A stretch of 64,000 nt of DNA from Bacillota bacterium (GTDB taxonomy: Bacteria; Bacillota; Clostridia; Lachnospirales; Lachnospiraceae): contig JAEXNR010000046.1 in assembly GCA_023439505.1 (NCBI GenBank), positions 1 to 64,000 of the forward strand, given 5' to 3'. A program made the position numbers and the translations under genes. This document shows, one piece after another, positions 9,871 to 17,064 of this stretch (positions within the stretch are counted from its first letter, which is position 1; every line of letters begins with the position of its first letter). The notes beneath the pieces are model-generated. The model was not told the origin of the DNA. It searched no databases and saw only the letters and a list, made by a program, of their open reading frames with translations.

Positions 9871-11862
9871 ATGAAGAGTATTAAAACAAAACTGATTATT
9901 TCATTTTCTGCACTAATTCTAATTGCATCGTTGATTATCGGTCTGATATCCATAGGAGTAGGTTATCGGGCGTTTCAAAAGGATGCACAGAATTCTTTGC
10001 TTAGTTTGACCGGCGAGAGTGCAAAATTGACACAAAGCAGAATGGCAGAATTAATCACTATGATGGATATGATAGCCAAGGACAGTGATATTATAAATAT
10101 GGGTTGGGAGGCTGATGTCAACATTCTGAAGAGAGAATTAGGGAAGACAAGCTTTATTGATATCGGTTATATTCTTCCAAATGGTTATACCTATTTTACA
10201 GATGGTACGGTAAGATTACAAAGTGACCGGGATTATGTGCAAAAGGCCCTTAAAGGAGAAGCAAATATATCAGATATTGTAATCAGCCGCGTTTCCCGAA
10301 AACCGGAACTTAATGTAGCAGTCCCTATTAAAAAGGGGGATGAGGTTATCGGAGCTCTTGTGGGCAGAAAAGAAGCGGATGCGTTGACTGCGATAATCAA
10401 AGATACCGGATACGGGGAAAATGGATATGCCTATATGATCAATGCAGAAGGAACGATGATTGCCCACCCTGAGACAGAGCTGGTGGTAAAGCGGTATAAC
10501 CCCATAGATGCCAAGGATAAGTCAAAGGATCAACAGGAGTTAGCGGTGGCCTTTCAAAGAATTATTAAGGAGAAAACAGGTATTGTAAATTACAATTATC
10601 AGGGACAGGAGCTATATGCAGGTTTTACCCCGGTGAAAGGGACAAGTTGGTCATTTGTTACAATTGCTGTAAAGAGCGAAATATTTGCTGCAATTCCTAA
10701 GATGGTACAGACGATTATTACCGTAATGATATTAGTGCTTTTGGGATCCATTGGCCTGGTATTTTTACTGGATGCATCCATTACAAGACCTTTAATCAAG
10801 ATTGCAAGAGAATCAGAGAAAATATCCGAACTCAATATCTCAATGAATATCCCTGAGAAATTTCTGAATCAAAAGGATGAGATCGGTATCTTATCCAGAG
10901 CCTTTCAGAAGCTGATTGTTAGTTTAAGAGAAATTACAAGGGAAATCACAGACTCTGCCATCCTGGTGGCGGCCACATCCCAGGAATTAACTGCCACGTC
11001 CCAGCAGTCGGCAACCATCGCTGATGAGATATCAAAAACCGTAGAAGAAATTGCTCAGGGAGCGTCTGACCAGGCACATAGCACGCAGGCCGGTTCTAAG
11101 CATGCGGCACATCTTGGCAGGCTGATTGAGATAAATAACGAGCATATGGTGGAGCTTAACAAAGATTCTCAGGTGGTAAGAACGGCCGTTGAGGAGGGTT
11201 TGAAAGAAGTGGGTCATTTATCTGCTATTGCAAAAGAAAATGAGGCTGCAACCCGGGAAATATGTGATATTATCTTAAGGACACAGAGCAGTTCCAACCA
11301 GATCGGGGAGGCATCCAGGGTAATTGCTTCTATGGCGGAACAGATTAATTTATTATCGTTGAATGCCGCAATTGAAGCTGCAAGGGCCGGTGAGGCGGGC
11401 AAAGGATTTGCTGTTGTGGCCCACGAGATCAAACGGATGGCAGATCAGTCCGGCGAATCAACAAAATTTATCGATAAGATTATTAAAGAGCTTCAGATAA
11501 ATATTATAAAGGCAGTGGAAAGCATGGATCGAATTACGGTTACTTCTGACGATCAGAAGAAGAGTGTGGCTGCTACCATTGACAAATATCAATCCATTGC
11601 CAAGGAAACGGAAAAATCCGAGAAGGCCATACAAATTTTAAATCAGTCAGAAAAAGATATGGATGATGCCAAAGAAGAAATTATTCTTATGCTGGAGTCG
11701 CTCTCAGCAATCGCACAGCAGAATGCAGCAGGAAGTCAGCAGGCCACATCCTCCATGGAAGAGCAGACTGCATCCGTCCAGGAAATTGCCGGAGCAAGTG
11801 AAAAGCTATCGGAATTATCAAATCAGCTTCAGGATATCGTTTTACGGTTTCAGCATAATTAG
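9871..11862 (+). CDS. Methyl-accepting chemotaxis protein (Cache-HAMP-MCP)
   Basis: A transmembrane chemoreceptor that passes ligand signals to CheW/CheA. The order is TM1 (about residues 9-31), an extracytoplasmic double-Cache sensor (YFTDGTVRLQSDRDYVQKAL, IGALVGRKEADALTAI), TM2 (about 277-300), HAMP, then a coiled-coil signalling domain. The conserved hairpin tip includes INLLSLNAAIEAARAGEAG followed by KGFAVVAHEI. The 663-residue length is normal. An ACAGGGGG ribosome site precedes the ATG. The ligand is unknown. The gene stands alone, and the region 5' of it is AT-rich without a promoter I can place confidently. Confidence 0.95.
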   Translation: MKSIKTKLIISFSALILIASLIIGLISIGVGYRAFQKDAQNSLLSLTGESAKLTQSRMAELITMMDMIAKDSDIINMGWEADVNILKRELGKTSFIDIGYILPNGYTYFTDGTVRLQSDRDYVQKALKGEANISDIVISRVSRKPELNVAVPIKKGDEVIGALVGRKEADALTAIIKDTGYGENGYAYMINAEGTMIAHPETELVVKRYNPIDAKDKSKDQQELAVAFQRIIKEKTGIVNYNYQGQELYAGFTPVKGTSWSFVTIAVKSEIFAAIPKMVQTIITVMILVLLGSIGLVFLLDASITRPLIKIARESEKISELNISMNIPEKFLNQKDEIGILSRAFQKLIVSLREITREITDSAILVAATSQELTATSQQSATIADEISKTVEEIAQGASDQAHSTQAGSKHAAHLGRLIEINNEHMVELNKDSQVVRTAVEEGLKEVGHLSAIAKENEAATREICDIILRTQSSSNQIGEASRVIASMAEQINLLSLNAAIEAARAGEAGKGFAVVAHEIKRMADQSGESTKFIDKIIKELQINIIKAVESMDRITVTSDDQKKSVAATIDKYQSIAKETEKSEKAIQILNQSEKDMDDAKEEIILMLESLSAIAQQNAAGSQQATSSMEEQTASVQEIAGASEKLSELSNQLQDIVLRFQHN

Positions 11863-12071
11863 AGGCAACAATTTCCCTGTTACGCGGGAATTTGATAAAA
11901 TATGTGCTTAAAACCGGCAGGTATGAACTGAATAAATTGTATTTTTTTATATTCTTAAAATAAATATCTCATGAAATGTATAATCTTTCCCATTTTACAA
12001 ACAATATGATTAGTAATTAATAATAACTTAATGCTTGAAATCAATTAACGTAAAATGGAGGACGATCACGT

Positions 12072-12620
12072 ATGAAAGCAACTGGAATTGTAAGAAGAAT
12101 AGATGACCTGGGACGTGTAGTTGTGCCGAAGGAAATTAGGCGTACTTTAAGAATCAGAGAAGGAGATCCACTGGAGATATTCACGGACAGAGAAGGAGAA
12201 ATCATTTTAAAAAAATATTCTCCGATTGGTGAACTGGGGCAATTTGCAAAACAATATGCGGATTCTCTGACTCAGACTACGGGACATATTATAGCAATTA
12301 CAGATAAAGACCAATTTATTGCGGTTGCGGGACCGGCAAAGAAGGACTTAGTAACAAAAGGAATCAGCCATGAACTCGAAGAAGCCATTAATGAAAGAGA
12401 GAGCATCATTGCATCAAAGGAAGATAAGAATTTTATCAAAATTATAAATGACGATGACGGTGAATATAGTTATCAGGTGATTTTCCCGATCATAAGCGAA
12501 GGAGATGCTATCGGCTCGGTAATTATATTAACAAAGGAAGCGAAAATTAAATTTGGTGATATGGAATCAAAGCTTGCCAGCACAGCTGCTGCATTTTTAG
12601 GAAGACAGATGGAACAATAA
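12072..12620 (+). CDS. spoVT: Stage V sporulation protein T, transcriptional regulator
   Basis: The N-terminal AbrB/MazE swapped-hairpin DNA-binding domain (MKATGIVRRIDDLGRVVVPK to about residue 50) is followed by a GAF-like C-terminal domain, the SpoVT architecture. The 182-residue length matches B. subtilis SpoVT (178). There it modulates forespore sigma-G-dependent genes and affects spore coat and germination. A TGGAGG ribosome site precedes the ATG. Followed by mazG and hup, as in related clostridia. Confidence 0.95.
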   Translation: MKATGIVRRIDDLGRVVVPKEIRRTLRIREGDPLEIFTDREGEIILKKYSPIGELGQFAKQYADSLTQTTGHIIAITDKDQFIAVAGPAKKDLVTKGISHELEEAINERESIIASKEDKNFIKIINDDDGEYSYQVIFPIISEGDAIGSVIILTKEAKIKFGDMESKLASTAAAFLGRQMEQ

Positions 12621-12655
12621 AAAGTTGATTTGACAGCACAATGTTACAGCAGTAT

Positions 12656-12710
12656 GCACCCCGATAGTCAGGCACTATGTTATCATAGAGGTTTACTAGG
12701 GGTGCTTTTT
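12656..12710 (+). terminator. Candidate terminator after spoVT
   Basis: Stem GCACCCC (12656-12662) / GGGGTGC (12699-12705) enclosing a smaller ctatg-ttat-catag hairpin and followed by TTTTT. The branched loop makes it less certain than a simple hairpin. Confidence 0.6.
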
Positions 12711-12750
12711 ACTGGGATATGGCTGCACCGGATTTCTTACAGAAGCACGC

Positions 12751-12778
12751 TTGTAATATTCCCTGACATTGTTATAAT
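12751..12778 (+). promoter_or_regulatory. Sigma-A-type promoter for mazG
   Basis: TTGTAA at 12751-12756, 16-bp spacer, perfect TATAAT at 12773-12778, 38 bases before the mazG start and after the spoVT terminator. It probably also serves hup. Confidence 0.6.
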
Positions 12779-12815
12779 AGGGGTATGATAGTAAAATCTG
12801 CTAAGGAGAGAGGAA

Positions 12816-13598
12816 ATGTCAAAATACAGCTTTGAAGCGTTTATGGATATCATTCGAAAACTCAGAAGTGAGGATGGCTGTCCCTGGGACAGAGAACAGA
12901 CTCATGAGAGTCTGAAATCATGTTTGCTGGAAGAATGTTATGAAACTGTGGAAGCAATCAATAACCAGGATAACGAAAACCTTTGTGAAGAATTGGGCGA
13001 TGTGCTGCTTCAGGTAGCGCTTCATAGTGCCATTGCAGAGGAACTGGAAGAATTTACGGTGGAAGATGTCATTTCTGTTGTGTCCGAAAAAATGATAAGA
13101 AGACACCCTCATGTATTTGGCAATGTTACGGTTTCTAGTGCCAGTGATGTTGTTGATAACTGGGAAGTGATAAAAGGACAGGAGAAAAAAGAAAATAGCC
13201 TGAAAGATGAAATTGAAAGAATACCCAGGGCTCTGCCTGCAACGATCAGAGCGCAAAAAGTTCAGAAGAAAGCAGCCAAATCCGGTATGGACTTTACAGA
13301 CCATAAACAAGTGATGGAGAAGGTGCATGAAGAGCTGAAAGAATTACAGGAAGCAATTGATGAGAGAGATCAAAACAGGATAGACGAAGAATTCGGAGAT
13401 GTCCTGTTTTCGATGGTGAATTTGTCCCGGTTTTTACATTTAAATGCAGAAAATTCCTTGACAAATTCAACTAATAAGTTTATAAATAGATTTGTAGATG
13501 TTTTAGCATTATCCGAGAGCAAGGGACAGAATCTATGCGAATTAACCCTCGCAGAGCAGGATGCTTTGTGGCGGAAAGTGAAACAATCATCCGATTAA
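12816..13598 (+). CDS. mazG: Nucleoside triphosphate pyrophosphohydrolase MazG
   Basis: Hydrolyses (d)NTPs to monophosphate and pyrophosphate, a nucleotide-pool cleansing and (p)ppGpp-linked activity. Two tandem MazG modules are visible. The first holds CPWDREQTHESLKSCLLEEC with the EExxE metal-binding helix and a downstream EELGDVLLQV. The second holds VHEELKELQEAI and EEFGDVLFSMVNLSRF. The 260-residue length is normal. The start at 12816 has a strong AAGGAGAGAGG site. Located directly upstream of hup, a frequent firmicute arrangement. Confidence 0.95.
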   Translation: MSKYSFEAFMDIIRKLRSEDGCPWDREQTHESLKSCLLEECYETVEAINNQDNENLCEELGDVLLQVALHSAIAEELEEFTVEDVISVVSEKMIRRHPHVFGNVTVSSASDVVDNWEVIKGQEKKENSLKDEIERIPRALPATIRAQKVQKKAAKSGMDFTDHKQVMEKVHEELKELQEAIDERDQNRIDEEFGDVLFSMVNLSRFLHLNAENSLTNSTNKFINRFVDVLALSESKGQNLCELTLAEQDALWRKVKQSSD

Positions 13599-13638
13599 TG
13601 AAAAAATATAATGAATACGTTAGAGGAGGAGTAAATCC

Positions 13639-13914
13639 ATGAACAAAGCAGAATTAGTTGCAGCAATCGCAGAAAAAACAGAATTTTCTAAAAAAGATGC
13701 AGAGAAGGCTTTAAAGGCTTTCACTGATGTAGTTACAGAGGAATTAGTAAAGGGAGATAAAGTACAATTAGTTGGTTTCGGAACATTTGAAGTTTCAGAA
13801 AGACCCGCAAGAACCGGTAGAAATCCATTAACCAAGGAGCCAATTGATATAGCTGCATCTAAAGCACCTAAGTTCAAAGCTGGTAAGGCTTTAAAGGATA
13901 TTATAAACGCGTAG
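13639..13914 (+). CDS. hup: DNA-binding protein HU
   Basis: A 91-residue nucleoid protein starting MNKAELVAAIAEKTEFSKKD. It carries the beta-arm signature VGFGTFEVSERPARTGRNP (about residues 46-64), in which the Pro intercalates into DNA. It bends and compacts DNA as a dimer. A GAGGAGGAG ribosome site is well placed. It lies 40 bases after mazG and is closed by a strong terminator. Confidence 0.97.
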   Translation: MNKAELVAAIAEKTEFSKKDAEKALKAFTDVVTEELVKGDKVQLVGFGTFEVSERPARTGRNPLTKEPIDIAASKAPKFKAGKALKDIINA

Positions 13915-13927
13915 TTTTATTGATTAG

Positions 13928-13988
13928 AAAGACTGTTTTAAATTCCGGATCTCTATGGGGTGTAGGGTTTTTAAAACAGTCTTTTTTT
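13928..13988 (+). terminator. Intrinsic terminator after hup
   Basis: A 14-bp stem aaagactgttttaa (13928-13941) / ttaaaacagtcttt (13971-13984) followed by a T-run, 14 bases after the hup stop codon. Confidence 0.85.
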
Positions 13989-14066
13989 ATGCAGAAGGAA
14001 CGTAAGGGAATGCCATGAGTATATAGGGCTTGAGGATTATAATATACTAAAGGACGGTAGCATAAA

Positions 14067-14849
14067 TTGAAGATAGGAATATTTGATTCGGGAATCGGGG
14101 GACTTACCGTACTTCATCAGGCAAGGATTACATTACCCGAAGAAGAATTTATATATTATGCGGATTCGGATCATGTACCGTATGGAACGAAAACCAAAGA
14201 TGAAATTGCCGGCTATGTGTTTGAGGCAGTGGATTTTTTTATAAAAAGGAATGTAAGTGCGATTATCATTGCCTGCAATACGGCTACCAGTGTAGTGATC
14301 GAAGATTTACGAAATAGTTATTCTATTCCGATTCTGGGTATGGAGCCGGCTGTCAAACCTGCTGTGAAAAAGTGCAATCAGAAAAGAGTAATGGTATGTG
14401 CTACGCCGTTAACAATCAGAGAAGAGAAGCTTAAGAATCTGCTGCGGCAGGTGGATGAAGACCATGTGGTGGATTTGCTGGCATTACCTGAGCTTGTCAG
14501 ATATGCAGAACTGGAATTGTTTGAATCGAATAATTCGGAGGAGTATTTAAGACAGGCACTGATGCCCTTTCAACTGGAGGAATATTCGGCGGTCATTCTG
14601 GGATGTACACATTTTAATTACTTTAAGGACACCTTTCGCAGGATTTTTCCAATACAGGCGGAATTTATCGACGGGAGTGAGGGTACGGTGAATCATCTGA
14701 AAAATATCCTCTCAGGAAACGAAGGCATGGCAAAGGCAAAGCCATCCGTCGAATACTATATTTCAGGAAGAAAAGTAATCAAGGATGAGACCTTAAAAAA
14801 GTTCGAACGGCTGCAGGAGCGACTGGAGAGAATGAGGCAGATTATGTAA
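14067..14849 (+). CDS. murI: Glutamate racemase
   Basis: Makes D-glutamate for peptidoglycan by cofactor-independent racemisation. The two catalytic cysteines are C70 in IIACNTATS and C180 in ILGCTHF. The substrate-binding GIFDSGIGGLTVL is at the N-terminus. I take a TTG start at 14067 with AAAGGACGG about nine bases upstream: the protein then begins MKIGIFDSG, exactly where the family begins, and no ATG is available there. The 260-residue length is normal. It is followed closely by the S4-domain gene. Confidence 0.94.
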   Translation: MKIGIFDSGIGGLTVLHQARITLPEEEFIYYADSDHVPYGTKTKDEIAGYVFEAVDFFIKRNVSAIIIACNTATSVVIEDLRNSYSIPILGMEPAVKPAVKKCNQKRVMVCATPLTIREEKLKNLLRQVDEDHVVDLLALPELVRYAELELFESNNSEEYLRQALMPFQLEEYSAVILGCTHFNYFKDTFRRIFPIQAEFIDGSEGTVNHLKNILSGNEGMAKAKPSVEYYISGRKVIKDETLKKFERLQERLERMRQIM

Positions 14850-14895
14850 TGGAGAGGTACCCTGAGGGTATGAACAATAGCAGAAAGGTTAATTT

Positions 14896-15135
14896 ATGAG
14901 ATTAGATAAATTTTTGAAAGTATCAAGATTAATAAAACGCAGAACCATCGCAAATGAAGCATGTGATGCAGGGAGAGTTTCCGTGAACCAAAAACCGGCG
15001 AAGGCTTCTACTGAAGTTAAAATCGGAGATGTGATAGAAATCGGTTTTGGTACGAAGGTGGTAAAAGTGGAAGTTGTGAATGTGCAGGAAACCACAAAGA
15101 AGGATGATGCAAAGGAACTGATTAAGTATCTTTGA
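14896..15135 (+). CDS. rqcP: S4-domain RNA-binding protein RqcP (YabO)
   Basis: A 79-residue protein made of one S4 RNA-binding domain: MRLDKFLKVSRLIKRRTIANE, then GRVSVNQKPAKASTEVKIGDVI. Its place directly before yabP-yabQ-divIC matches B. subtilis YabO. That protein is RqcP, which helps RqcH add C-terminal alanine tails to nascent chains stuck on 50S subunits in ribosome quality control. A GAAAGG site precedes the ATG. E. coli-type HslR (Hsp15) is the nearest alternative family name, but the synteny favours RqcP. Confidence 0.9.
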   Translation: MRLDKFLKVSRLIKRRTIANEACDAGRVSVNQKPAKASTEVKIGDVIEIGFGTKVVKVEVVNVQETTKKDDAKELIKYL

Positions 15136-15182
15136 GGTTGTGCAATTCCTTTGACAGATTCCTCGATTTAAAAATTGCAGCG

Positions 15183-15211
15183 TCATGAAGTGGCAAGTCT
15201 TCTCATATACT
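15183..15211 (+). promoter_or_regulatory. Candidate sigma-E promoter for yabPQ
   Basis: TCATGAA (15183-15189), 14-bp spacer, CATATACT (15204-15211). Spacing fits mother-cell sigma-E promoters and six of eight positions match the CATACAAT-type -10, but the -35 is weak. In B. subtilis yabP-yabQ are sigma-E controlled, which supports the reading. Confidence 0.4.
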
Positions 15212-15280
15212 TAACAAGGTATATCTTGGTCTATTCTAAAAGTAGATACCGAAAGGTATAGGATTGAGGAGGCTTTTTTG

Positions 15281-15571
15281 ATGGAAGAAAAACAGCAACA
15301 AATTCTTAAGGGGCACAAATTAAATATCAATGCGAGAAAAACGGCGGCAATTACCGGTGTTAATGATGTTTTGTCTTTTGATGCGGGAGAAGTTCTCTTA
15401 CAGACAGAGCAGGGAATACTTATGATACGTGGCGGAGAACTGCATGTTAACCGCCTTTCCCTGGAGAAGGGCGAAGTGGACATTGACGGCAGAATCGACA
15501 GCTTAACATATTCTGATACGGCGAATTATGGGAAATCCGGAGAATCACTGTTTGGCAGGCTTTTTAAGTAG
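15281..15571 (+). CDS. yabP: Sporulation protein YabP
   Basis: A 96-residue protein of the YabP family, needed for spore cortex formation in B. subtilis. The conserved core is HKLNINARKTAAITGVNDV then GILMIRGGELHVNRLSLEKG. The ATG at 15281 has an AGGAGG site; an in-frame TTG just before it is not needed. It lies ten bases before yabQ, so the pair is an operon. Confidence 0.92.
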   Translation: MEEKQQQILKGHKLNINARKTAAITGVNDVLSFDAGEVLLQTEQGILMIRGGELHVNRLSLEKGEVDIDGRIDSLTYSDTANYGKSGESLFGRLFK

Positions 15572-15580
15572 GAGGCCTGT

Positions 15581-16222
15581 ATGAATAAAGCGATTAATAT
15601 AGAGCTGCAGTTTTTTATGATCTCCATTTTATGGGGAGCCATTTTGCTGTTTGCTTATGACCTGATCAGAATATTACGAAGGGTAATAAAGCATAATGGT
15701 TTCTTTCTGGCACTGGAAGACCTGATTTTCTGGGTAGTATCCAGTGTATTTATCTTTGCCATGATGTATAAAGAAAATAATGGAATCATCAGAGGATTTT
15801 CCGTTGCAGGTATGGGAATCGGGATGGTTCTGTACCATTATATTTTAAGTGACTGGTTTGTAGGATTTGTTACAAAATTAATCAATTTATTATTGTGGCC
15901 GATTCGCCGTGTTTTAAAGAAGATAGAGCGAATCGTTCATTTCTTGTACGTCAGAGTGAAGAAACTGGAAAATAATCTATTGTTACGATTGAAAAAAAAT
16001 GTGAAATCTATTAAAATGTTAATGGAGGAACGAAAACATAAAAAAGAGCAAAAGCATAAGAAACAAAGAGAGATCAAGGCTGCAAGAAAGAAATTAAAGC
16101 AGCAAAAACAGCAAGAACAGCAAAAACAGCAAAAGAAGCCGTCAATAAAGCCGAAAGAGGAGCAAAGGACAGCTGCTACAAAGAAAAACAGACAAACATC
16201 AGGTTCAAAAAACAGAGAATGA
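15581..16222 (+). CDS. yabQ: Sporulation membrane protein YabQ
   Basis: YabQ is required for cortex synthesis and sits in the outer forespore membrane in B. subtilis. The first 110 residues hold about three or four membrane segments (FFMISILWGAILLFAYDLI, LIFWVVSSVFIFAMMY, GMGIGMVLYHYIL). The second half is a long, very Lys/Gln-rich basic tail, with QQKQQEQQKQQKK near residue 172. The gene has a TAGGAGG ribosome site, and its TGA overlaps the next start as ATGA. Confidence 0.92.
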   Translation: MNKAINIELQFFMISILWGAILLFAYDLIRILRRVIKHNGFFLALEDLIFWVVSSVFIFAMMYKENNGIIRGFSVAGMGIGMVLYHYILSDWFVGFVTKLINLLLWPIRRVLKKIERIVHFLYVRVKKLENNLLLRLKKNVKSIKMLMEERKHKKEQKHKKQREIKAARKKLKQQKQQEQQKQQKKPSIKPKEEQRTAATKKNRQTSGSKNRE

Positions 16223-16551
16223 GTAACCGCAATTTTTTGAGGAGAGTGACAGGTATGAGAAGAAGATCTAAAAAGGGGACAGGGATAGGTATCATATCCT
16301 TTGTGGTGTTATTGCTATTTGCCATTGTTACATACAAGAGATTGGATTTGAATAAAGAATATAAAGAGAACAAGACAGAGATTACCAAGCTGGAAGATCA
16401 GATTCAGGATCAGAATGATCGCAAGAATGATTTAGAAAATAAGAAGGCCTATGTTCAGACAAAGCAATATATTGAAGATACAGCCAGAGACAAGCTGGGG
16501 TTGGTTAATAAGGATGATGTTATTTTTAAGCCTGAAGATACGGAAGAATAA
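16219..16551 (+). CDS. divIC: Septum formation initiator family protein (DivIC/FtsL-like)
   Basis: A 110-residue bitopic protein: basic cytoplasmic tail, one membrane helix (about residues 25-42, GIISFVVLLLFAIVTY), then a heptad-rich coiled coil (KENKTEITKLEDQIQDQNDR) and a conserved ARDKLGLVNKDDVIF end. DivIC joins FtsL and DivIB at the septum to activate peptidoglycan synthesis. It overlaps yabQ by ATGA. FtsL-type proteins look alike, so the name rests on synteny with B. subtilis yabQ-divIC. Confidence 0.85.
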   Translation: MSNRNFLRRVTGMRRRSKKGTGIGIISFVVLLLFAIVTYKRLDLNKEYKENKTEITKLEDQIQDQNDRKNDLENKKAYVQTKQYIEDTARDKLGLVNKDDVIFKPEDTEE

Positions 16552-16590
16552 TTTGAGAACAGTTTGGATATGATTTTTATTAAATTATGA

Positions 16591-16619
16591 TTGACAAGTA
16601 TTAAGAAAGCAGATATAAT
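16591..16619 (+). promoter_or_regulatory. Consensus sigma-A promoter for tRNA-Met
   Basis: Perfect TTGACA (16591-16596) and TATAAT (16614-16619) with a 17-bp spacer, 44 bases before the tRNA gene. Such a full-consensus promoter is typical of stable RNA genes. Confidence 0.88.
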
Positions 16620-16662
16620 TGTCTTCGTTGCCGATTTAGATCATCCTCGACAAAATATTTAC

Positions 16663-16736
16663 GGCGAAGTAGCTCAGTTGGCGAGAGCACGCGGTTCATA
16701 CCCGCGGTGTCGGCGGTTCAAATCCGTCCTTCGCTA
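16663..16736 (+). tRNA. tRNA-Met (CAU), elongator type
   Basis: All arms fold: acceptor GGCGAAG/CTTCGCT with a G-U first pair, D arm GCTC/GAGC, anticodon arm CGCGG-TTCATAC-CCGCG, T arm GGCGG-TTCAAAT-CCGTC, discriminator A. CCA is not encoded. The anticodon is CAT. The loop TTCATAC and a paired first position match elongator tRNA-Met rather than initiator or lysidine tRNA-Ile2. B. subtilis also has a tRNA-Met between divIC and spoIIE. Confidence 0.95.
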
Positions 16737-16740
16737 TTCA

Positions 16741-16771
16741 AAAAGGTTCTGACGAAGTCAGAACCTTTTTT
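16741..16771 (+). terminator. Terminator of tRNA-Met
   Basis: A 13-bp perfect stem aaaaggttctgac / gtcagaacctttt with a GAA loop followed by a T-run, five bases after the tRNA. Confidence 0.92.
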
Positions 16772-16945
16772 GCGTCGTGTGCATGGATTGGTGTAAGCCG
16801 GACCATCCTGGGACGAACATTTCCGCAAGTAATAGAATTCTGCCGTTATCATGCCTCTCCAGGGGTAAGGATAAAACAGGTTATTATCTTCTTAAAGCAA
16901 CTGAACTCCCTATATTCGATGATATCATCTTTTCAATGGAATTAT

Positions 16946-17011
16946 TGTCAAAAAGTTTTCAGTGAATGGGACTTCTTTTTGACAAAGATTTTAATTTGCT
17001 CTGCCTATAAT
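16946..17011 (+). promoter_or_regulatory. spoIIE promoter: sigma-A hexamers 21 bp apart plus candidate Spo0A boxes
   Basis: TTGACA (16979-16984) and TATAAT (17006-17011) are perfect hexamers but 21 bp apart, too wide for sigma-A alone. The B. subtilis spoIIE and spoIIG promoters have the same 21-22 bp spacing and are switched on by phosphorylated Spo0A. Two TGNCAAA sites, one mismatch from the TGNCGAA 0A box, lie at 16946-16952 and at 16980-16986 over the -35. The rest of 16772-17064 holds no gene I can support. Confidence 0.65.
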
Positions 17012-17064
17012 TACAACACGATCTTAGGAACGACCGAAGAACAAATCAGGAGGAGCATATTAAA

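Noticed and set aside
16777..16965. 62-residue frame upstream of spoIIE
   Set aside because: No ribosome site and no conserved pattern; it covers the spoIIE control region.
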